Assembly: GCA_029465975.1 (NCBI GenBank)
Contig: CM055758.1
Location: 5,005,887-5,069,886 of the forward strand
Direction: 5' to 3'
Length of the DNA: 64,000 nt
DNA from: Dallia pectoralis
Taxonomy: Eukaryota > Chordata > Actinopteri > Esociformes > Umbridae
The notes under the pieces were generated by a model that saw only the letters and a program-made list of their open reading frames with translations, was not told where the DNA came from and ran no database searches. Of the stretch, positions 57,301 to 64,000 are shown piece after piece (the stretch's first letter is position 1; every line of letters begins with the position of its first letter). The translations under genes and the position numbers were made by a program.

Positions 57301-58354
57301 ACGACCACTGTCGCCTGTGGTGTCAGCTTCCTTTTTGTCCTCGTCGTGGGACTGTACTGTTTCATTTGGTATGTTCTGCCATATATTTTTACTGGTTCCT
57401 GTATACATGGGCATTTAAGAAACTAACCTAGTCTAATCACTCACTTTGAGGCGCAAACTTTATCACAAACGCCAAATGTCATTTTTTGTCCCATCACCCA
57501 CTGGGTTAGGCGAACGATGTCATATTAATAACATTCGTAATGTCACATTATTATAAATTGAATAAGATGATGAGGTCGTGTCATGTTTGTTGATTAATTC
57601 CCAGGTGGAAGAGAATAATGAATAAGATGGTGCCCAACCCGGGTCTCAGTACTCTGGCTTTCTGGTCTTCTCAGGACTGTCAGGAGGTAAACAGAAAAAT
57701 AATCTTCATCATTTTCGAACGCACTCCATTTCTAACGTAGGCGGTGGACATTTAGCCGTCGTTATGAACCATGTTATGGATGCAGATGTCCATGCTGGCA
57801 GCTTCTGGCCACCTCCTATCCTCACCATTTCATTTTGGAAACGTGTCACTCCACAGATCCAGCCATTCAACCATCCACCCGAACCTGAGAATGCTTTTGA
57901 AAAGATTTACCCCTGTGAGGTGGACGCCAAAACCGACAATCTGTTGGGGCTGACCTCCGCAGAGGACGAGGACACGTGGGACGGAGAAGAGACGGCCAGC
58001 TGCCAGATGAACCGAAGGAGTTCCGGTTTTGGTAGCAGGAGCTCCTGTGACAGCCAACCGGCGGAGGAGTGCATTGGAGCGATTCCGGACGCGGCCGAAC
58101 TCCCAACGCGGGCTCAACCGGACAAAGGACCCAACCTGGTGGAGTCGACGCCTTCTGAAGACTCGCAGTTGGACTCGTTAGACTTGCGGGTCCCTGGGAG
58201 CTGCCCCATCAACCCATACAGGGTGCAGACTCCAGCCGAGGAGGAGGTGGGCAGGAGCCTGCTGGAGACCAAGTATCGTGGCCACACTGCCTCTAGCCCA
58301 GCGTACATTACTATGGGCATGTTTCAACACAGGAGGGCAGGTGTGGGTACGTAG
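48369..58354 (+). CDS. il31ra: gp130-type class I cytokine receptor at the il31ra position, 15 coding exons, 798 aa
   Basis: Exons: 48369-48438, 49982-50263, 50370-50484, 50854-51008, 51577-51701, 51796-51952, 52698-52780, 54040-54232, 54543-54710, 56449-56547, 56691-56834, 56929-57069, 57284-57368, 57605-57686, 57857-58354; phases join to a TAG. Exon 1 is a signal peptide (start at M1 or M7). Exon 2 is an N-terminal Ig-like domain as in gp130. Exons 3-6 form the cytokine-binding module with paired cysteines and WSDWS (about residue 288). Exons 7-12 give three fibronectin III domains. Exon 13 is the membrane span and exon 14 holds JAK box 1 (VPNPGLS). The 166-codon last exon has a Ser-rich SSGFGSRSSC block and tyrosines at about 651, 754 (YRVQ), 773 and 783 (YITM). 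Position between ddx4 and il6st supports il31ra. Mammalian IL31RA lacks the Ig domain, so a more general gp130-like name is possible. Confidence 0.85.
50545..50665. repeat. Short dispersed repeat in il31ra-like intron 3
   Basis: Segment with CAGTGCCGGCTCTAGTTTTT, GGGGGCCCTAAACAAAAT and GGGGCCCTAAGCAATTGC. This GGGGGCCCTAAGC wording recurs in vertebrate genomes as a non-autonomous DNA-transposon fragment; the family name is uncertain. Confidence 0.5.
53195..53500. repeat. Possible third, diverged copy of the dispersed repeat
   Basis: Shares the layout of the copies at 1,325 and 11,235: a GTCACG start, a TTTTAATTCC block, then a CTGCGCTGACCGAAGCGACT block matching GTGCGCTTACACAAAGCGAC. Divergence is high. 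It lies in the il31ra-like intron 7. Confidence 0.4.
54760..55492. repeat. 30-bp minisatellite in il31ra-like intron 9, about 24 copies
   Basis: Highly uniform 30-bp units containing TGGGTCAACAAATGGTGGAG and ATGATGAC. The array starts about 50 nt after the exon 9 donor (54,710). One variant unit near 55,002 shifts the phase and a short unit occurs near 55,190. Long open frames on both strands are repeat artefacts. Confidence 0.95.
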
Positions 58355-58844
58355 GTGAGCAGACCTCAGGGTCCAGGGGATTCTGGTGGGAACTCTCGTC
58401 AGCCGTCGGGTCCATTTGTCTTTTTTTTATTGAACTTGTTTATTATGTACGACTGTAGCTTGCTAAGCCGTATAGTTTATATATATATATATATGTCTGT
58501 GTATATATAGATATGTAAGTATATAGATATGTATGTGTGTTTTTTTTTTGTTATTGAGACAGTCCTTTCGGTTTGACTTTTATGCATGTATTCTAGCAAA
58601 TGGAGATGTTTTTTTTTGAAGGGTTATTGCAAAACAAGTTCCTGAGAACAGGCTGCAAGTCTGAAAATGTATTATGTCTGAGTCACTGTCTGGATCACTG
58701 TCTGAGTACCTGCCTTTACCAAAAATACACAAACCACACCCTATTTCATATACCAATTGTTCAGTAATCAGGTCAACTTGGATTCTTTCTCTTTGATTAA
58801 CAGCACAAGTGCAAAAAGTTGATGGTAAGTTATGTTTAATGTGG

Positions 58845-58850
58845 AATAAA
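58845..58850 (+). terminator. Polyadenylation signal AATAAA, il31ra-like gene
   Basis: A canonical AATAAA lies about 490 nt after the stop codon, in a plausible 3' untranslated region. Confidence 0.5.
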
Positions 58851-59707
58851 AGCTAATTTCACGTGTAATGTGTGAGTCAATACTTGGTAGAATCACCGTT
58901 CAAAGCAACACACCAGAGGTGTTTTGTGTGAACCTGTGGCATCTTTGCACATCTGTATCGTGACATTGAATAGAATGGGTCCACTTCTACTGTTCCAGAC
59001 CTTCAGGGTGAAACGAAATGCATTCTATTTGATTAACACCATTAGACTGCATTCGGAAATGCCCTTAAACATATTTAAACGTATTTGCGAATACGTTGAT
59101 TACATTTTCAATTACCCAATAAACAACAAGCCCACGATTGGAGTCTTTGATTAAGTTAACGTTCAGCCAGTGTATACGAGCTACATATGTAATTAGATTT
59201 GTTTTTTGGAGTTGTCTTGGAAGGAGTATCGTTTCCCTATTAAGGCTCTTCTGATCCACGTTTGTCTGAGAACGATCAGTGTTTTTTTTATTGAGCCTCA
59301 GAATCCAACATGCATTCCATATCCCGGAAAAATCTCTTTCTAAACAAGCACACGTATAATACGGGACTTAAATATAATGAAAATTGTAAAAATGTATGGG
59401 CCAAGTCAGAAACAAAAACAATGCAATGCTGGTCTTGGGGCCATTGACTACAATTAGATAAAAATATATATTCTAACAATATGTTCCCATTGAAAAATAA
59501 AGCACCAACAACATGCCGCTTTACAAGAATCAACATAATGTTAATATCCCTTTGTGAAATGAAGCAGACATCAGACATTTCATTAGTTTTTTTTATTATT
59601 ATTATAATTATTATAATAACGCTTTCTAAAACCATGCTCCCAAAAGGAAACATGTAGACATGTGGCATGCAGTGAAATACTAGGTTATGTTATGCATATG
59701 TTATGCC

Positions 59708-59738
<31 letters not shown>

Positions 59739-60261
59739 GTAGTGTAGTTGGGGATGATGTCAGAATTACCCTCAAAAAGTAGCAATATTCAAATGTCAGT
59801 AAACCTTACATTCTTTTCTATGACCATACTCCTCAAAAAAAGAAATCCCAAAAACAAAGTATACCGCATTCTTGTCAATCTTCAGAAAATTGACGAGGAC
59901 AGAAACCTTCATATAAAAATATATATACCAGTAACAAATCAAAAACAAAGGTATGTAATACTGTAATAATCTATTTGTGACTGGGAAGTGGATTTTTTTG
60001 ATGAACAGAGAATTCCTTAAAACATTTTAACACAAACTGATACATTTCTGTCCGAGAACTAGACATTTCTAAAAGGCAGGGAATTCTCTAACACATTTAT
60101 ACCATAAAATTAAACATAAAACAATAATTTATATAAATTTGAAATTAAACAAAATACACTGTAGTATTTCTTGGCGTTGTTGCCTTCAAGTCCACTTTCT
60201 CGTATGAATCTTCAAACCGTATTGGCGTGGGAAAGCCCAGCGGCCACGTAGGGAAATACAC

Positions 60262-60267
60262 TTTATT
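60262..60267 (-). terminator. Candidate polyadenylation signal for il6st
   Basis: TTTATT on the plus strand, i.e. AATAAA in the il6st direction, about 680 nt after its stop. A second candidate is at 59,287-59,292. Confidence 0.35.
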
Positions 60268-60947
60268 TCGAACGGCTAAACAAATATTAAACGGCTGAAG
60301 CACAAGCTTCTGCTGTGTTGAAGTCAGCAGCACTGGCCTGGTATATTCAATGAAATGTTGTCCAGTCACTTTGATAGGGCGTGTTGGACAACAGCAGTGG
60401 CTCATACCGCATAACGTGTGGAAAACACAAAGCACAGAGGGCATCGTAACCATGGCATCGACGTTACCATGGCATCGACCGACATGGAAACATAGGTCAT
60501 TAAGACAAACTATATATTGGACAGCTTCCCAGCTCCCCCCGCCTTTTGGTGCCTAGTAAACTCAGACTGGAGGAGTTGTGACAAGGCCGTCTGCCACAAA
60601 CTACATCTTCGTATTACATTGACATACAGCGAACGATTTGAAAGTGGTTTTACTAGGTCAGTAACTACATTCACAGATAACCGTACAGGCAACTGTTTGC
60701 TCTAAGATATAAAATCCTCATGTATGTGGTACAGCTTTGAGCCAAACCGTGTAATCAAACCAACGATGAGGTTTATGACACGTCTTAGGTTGTCAATATG
60801 AACACTGCCATTTGGGTATGTGCAAAAAATAATATGCAGACGAATTTGTTGTCTAAAAGTCAAAGAACGTCCGAAATGAAGGCACAAAGGAGGAATCGCT
60901 GCAAAATAAAGCGTGACAATCTGAAACTCAGGTCACCAGACCTCCTG

Positions 60948-63900
60948 TCACTGTGGCCTGGCTCCTCTCAGCTGAGGTAGGTAACTGGACATCGGGCCTG
61001 GCTGTATGTCAGGCGTTTGGTCCTCCTCCATGGGCGTGGCCTGCGGAGACCCCTCATCCACGGGGGAGAACCGGAGAAACGTCGACCTGTGTTCCCCCAT
61101 CTCCAGTTGGTTCAAATCCGCCAGGTTTCCGCTGCGTTCCTCGCCGCTGCCGCCGTCGTCATCGCCGTTTCCGGCAGGCGAGCGTCTGAAGTAAGTGTCC
61201 CGCGGGTGCCGCAGGTGGACCTGCCCACTGCCCTCCCGGCTCTCCGGCTGCTCCTCGCTCTCCAGGAGGGGCTGGGTGGACTCGGAGCGGACAAAGCTGG
61301 GCGTATGGATCTGGGAGGGGCAGGACTGTGGGGTCTGGCCCTTGTAGCCGCTGGTCGACGCCGCCACCACAGAGGAGTACTGGACTGTGCTGGCCGTCGT
61401 CTGGCCGGAGTCGCCGCCCTCGTCGCTGTCGGAGACGCTCTGGCGCGGAGACGACATGCAGGAGGAGCCGCCGATGCCGCTGCTGTGCTCCTCCGACAGG
61501 TACTTGTCCTTCTTCAGCGGCAGGCCCGCTTTGTCCTCCTCGCAGTGCTGCCTGTCCTCGAACACGTCCACCTCCACCACGCTGACGTCACCCAGCCCGC
61601 TCTCTCCGGGAGCGTCCTTCTGAACAGAAGAGCAGGTCTCAGATCAGTCTAAACCGTGTGGTGATCAGACGGTACACACTCTCAGGTATGACTTCACCTT
61701 CAGGGATTTGTGTGGGCATGAGATCGAATACTGTATATAGTCATTTTTAATGAGAAGATTTCTGGTTTGTGGTTCGTTTCTAATTGGCGGTTCGTTTCTA
61801 ATTGGCGGTTCGTTTCTAATTGGCCGTTCGTTTCTAATTGGCCGTTCGTTTCTAATTGGCCGTTCGTTTCTAATTGGCCGTTCGTTTCTAATTGGCCGTT
61901 CGTTTCTAATTGGCCGTTCGTTTCTAATTGGCCGTTCGATTCCATTACGTAGCCTTGATGCGGTGCCGACACAGGCCCGTTTCTAACGCTTCAACTCATC
62001 CGTCTCACGGTCAGTAATATCCCAGCAACCTGCGTGGACGTTGCCTCAAATACAAACTGAAACGACAATTTCAGTGATGAACGACGGTGAACTTTGAACT
62101 CACTTTATAGGGGAAATCTGGAGACCAGTTAGCGATTGTGCTGTTGGATGGATCTGGGACGGGTGGCCAGATCTTCTTCTTTATTCTACAACAGAAAGGA
62201 CTGTGCCTCATTAACATGCATCTCACATATTGGTCTAGACTGGTCCTGTGCTTCTGGCACACATGTACTGCTGCAGCATGGGCTCAAATCTGCCTCCACT
62301 TTCCTGTCCAATAACGCATACATACTGGCTACTGTAAATAATTACTGAGTATGTGATTAAAAAAGACAGAAAATAAACCAATCAAACATCGGCAACATTC
62401 CAATCAACACCCTATTGCACCAGTAAGGGATTAGGGTAGATGTGGGACTAGTTTAAAGCTGAGCTTTTATTGTCTTATAATGTCCATGATGGAAACAGTT
62501 TTTTTACACATTACATTCCTTCTCTTCTGTCTTTCCTCAGACAAACTATCAGCCTTCTCCTTAGCAGTGGTGAATCAGCATTAGACCAAAACCAACCAAA
62601 CAACCTGTCCTTCAAATCAAATGGTTCGTTTTTTTATGTTTTACGTTTTGGTGCAAACATATTCCTCTTTACTCATATTCAAAACAGGACAAAATAAAGA
62701 CATACACATTTTTCTTGATTAACAACGTAGTGTGTTAAAAAACATCTAAGCAAACAGCGACCTAAACAGCGACCTAATGCTCTCATAACCCGACCCTCAC
62801 ACGGACTGTCTCGTGTGCCGTTTCCCAGCATTCAACAGGGTGTGTGAGGACGTGACTTACCTCTCCATTTTAAATATGAATAGGACCACCACGGACACAA
62901 CGAGAAACAGGAAGGTCATACACACCGACACAACGATACCTGCCATCTCTCCGGGATCTGGAGGGCAACACAAAAACACACAAGAGCACACATGACATCC
63001 ATGGTTTGGGTCGAGAACACATCACCTCTGGAAACGGTGGCCAAACCCAGTTCGACACACAGAGAAACACAACACAGAACGGACAACAGGCATGAAAAAA
63101 ACGATGGAACAGCACACCGGCACACAACCGGACGGCCCACGCCAACAGCGCTGGGACACGTCCATAACGTCCTGAATGCTCTACTCACCATACTCCAGCG
63201 TATTGAAGGTGAACTCAGTGCCCCAGGTACCTCCTGCTACCGTAGACGCCATCACCTTCACCACGTACTTGCTTTTACCGGTCAGGTTCTTCAGTGTGTG
63301 AGAAAACGTGTTGGCTGGGACCACCCAGACTGAGTAGAAACAAAACACATCCACCTCATGTATTCTCCAGACGGCTTAACATTTCCACACAAACACCAGC
63401 ACTCGCTGCATCTCCGACTGTACTGACAAAATGCTACATTAAGAAGCACCGGTGGTTACATATTGGTGCTGGCATTAACCAGGGCACCTGACGATGTTCA
63501 GTCAGTAATGGATGGTTCCTTACAGTTCTCCTGATTCCCTGTGGTGTAGGAGATGGTGTAGTTGGTGATGAATCCTTGCTGGTCGTCCAGGGGAATCTCC
63601 GTCCACTCCAGTTCAACTTCATTCTTCCAGTCTTGACTCGTCTTCACAACGGGACCCACCTTTGGAGCTGTATCAAAAGTACCGCAGACAGAGAATATTT
63701 GTGAAATTTGATGAAGATTTGAGATCTCAAAGATTTTAAAGACTTGATGAATATCTTAAAGGACCAAGTAGCTCAAGCTGTTTTCTGTATATTTTAGTAG
63801 CAAGGAAAATAATTATGAAATATTGGTGCCGCCTTGACGCAAATCAGCACACAGCGCATCAAAACAATGTTTCCACGTTCAGCAACCTAGCGACCGTTCA

Positions 63901-64000
63901 CCTTTCTGCTCCAGATAGACCGCCTCGGTCCTCGGTTTCCCAGGCTTTCCGGAGTACAGCGGATACACGGAAACATTGTAGCGCTTAAACTTCTCGAGGT
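60948..64000 (-). CDS. il6st: Interleukin-6 receptor subunit beta (gp130), 3' part only
   Basis: Exons seen, in transcript order: 64000-63902 (cut by the window edge), 63667-63524, 63329-63189, 62957-62861, 62185-62104, 61619-60948. The first three encode the end of fibronectin III domain 5 and domain 6. Exon 62957-62861 is the membrane span, and 62185-62104 (82 nt) holds JAK box 1 (IWPPVPDPS). The last exon encodes the signalling tail with HSSGIGGSSCMSS, the SHP2/SOCS3 site STVQYSSV, a YKGQ STAT3 site, the dileucine endocytosis motif (STQPLLESEEQ) and a final YLPQ. gp130 is the shared signal transducer for IL-6-family cytokines at the plasma membrane. Compared with the human tail, YFKQ is replaced by YFRR and the terminal YMPQ is missing. 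Confidence 0.96.
61766..61938. repeat. 18-bp minisatellite in the last il6st intron, about 9-10 copies
   Basis: Uniform copies of TTCGTTTCTAATTGGCCG, about 150 nt upstream of the last il6st exon on the minus strand. Confidence 0.95.

Larger units (their letters stand above)
58355..60947. other. Converging 3' untranslated regions and spacer
   Basis: The il31ra-like (+) and il6st (-) genes end tail to tail here. The stretch is AT-rich with (AT)n tracts near 58,475-58,495 and 59,708-59,732 and no coding exon. Two minus-strand AATAAA candidates for il6st lie at 60,262-60,267 and 59,287-59,292. Confidence 0.5.

Overview
The window is vertebrate nuclear DNA, almost certainly from a ray-finned (teleost) fish. 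Genes are split into many short exons with GT-AG introns. Tc1-like and hAT-like DNA-transposon relics of the kind common in fish are present, and minisatellite and (GT)n arrays are unusually dense. The gene order slc38a9 (-), ddx4 (+), an il31ra-like receptor (+), il6st (-) is the conserved vertebrate block found in human at 5q11.2. The species cannot be named from this sequence.

Region by region. 1-19,000 is gene-poor: a decayed Tc1-like element at the left edge, two copies of an unclassified dispersed repeat, several minisatellites, and one pair of minus-strand open stretches (2,458-3,769) that may be exons of a gene I do not recognise. 19,128-26,530 holds an SH2D4-family adaptor gene (sh2d4b-like, 8 coding exons, 427 aa) whose introns carry large repeats close to splice acceptors. 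27,720-28,290 is another Tc1-like relic. 28,953-36,776 (-) is slc38a9 (14 coding exons, 583 aa) with a 5' untranslated exon near 39,107. 41,333-47,475 (+) is ddx4/vasa (21 coding exons, 633 aa). 48,369-58,354 (+) is a six-domain gp130-type cytokine receptor at the il31ra position (15 coding exons, 798 aa). 60,948 to the right edge (-) is the 3' part of il6st (gp130), tail-to-tail with it. Splice phases were checked by hand and remain in frame from start to stop for the four complete genes.

How the genes relate. slc38a9 and ddx4 are head to head, about 1.2 kb between the slc38a9 5' untranslated exon and the likely ddx4 first exon, with an hAT-like element between them. The products are unrelated in function: lysosomal arginine sensing for mTORC1 versus a germ-granule RNA helicase. 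The two cytokine receptors look like ancient tandem duplicates, sharing domain order and an 82-nt box 1 exon, and both should signal through JAK/STAT. The SH2D4 gene is not part of the human block.

The most notable signals concern repeats at splice sites: five tandem copies of a 25-bp unit that each rebuild the slc38a9 exon 7 acceptor, a perfect (GT)96 tract ending 6 nt before an sh2d4b exon, and a (CA)n tract directly after an slc38a9 donor. A 46-bp perfect inverted repeat also lies in sh2d4b intron 2. No prokaryotic features, CRISPR arrays, tRNA or rRNA genes were seen.
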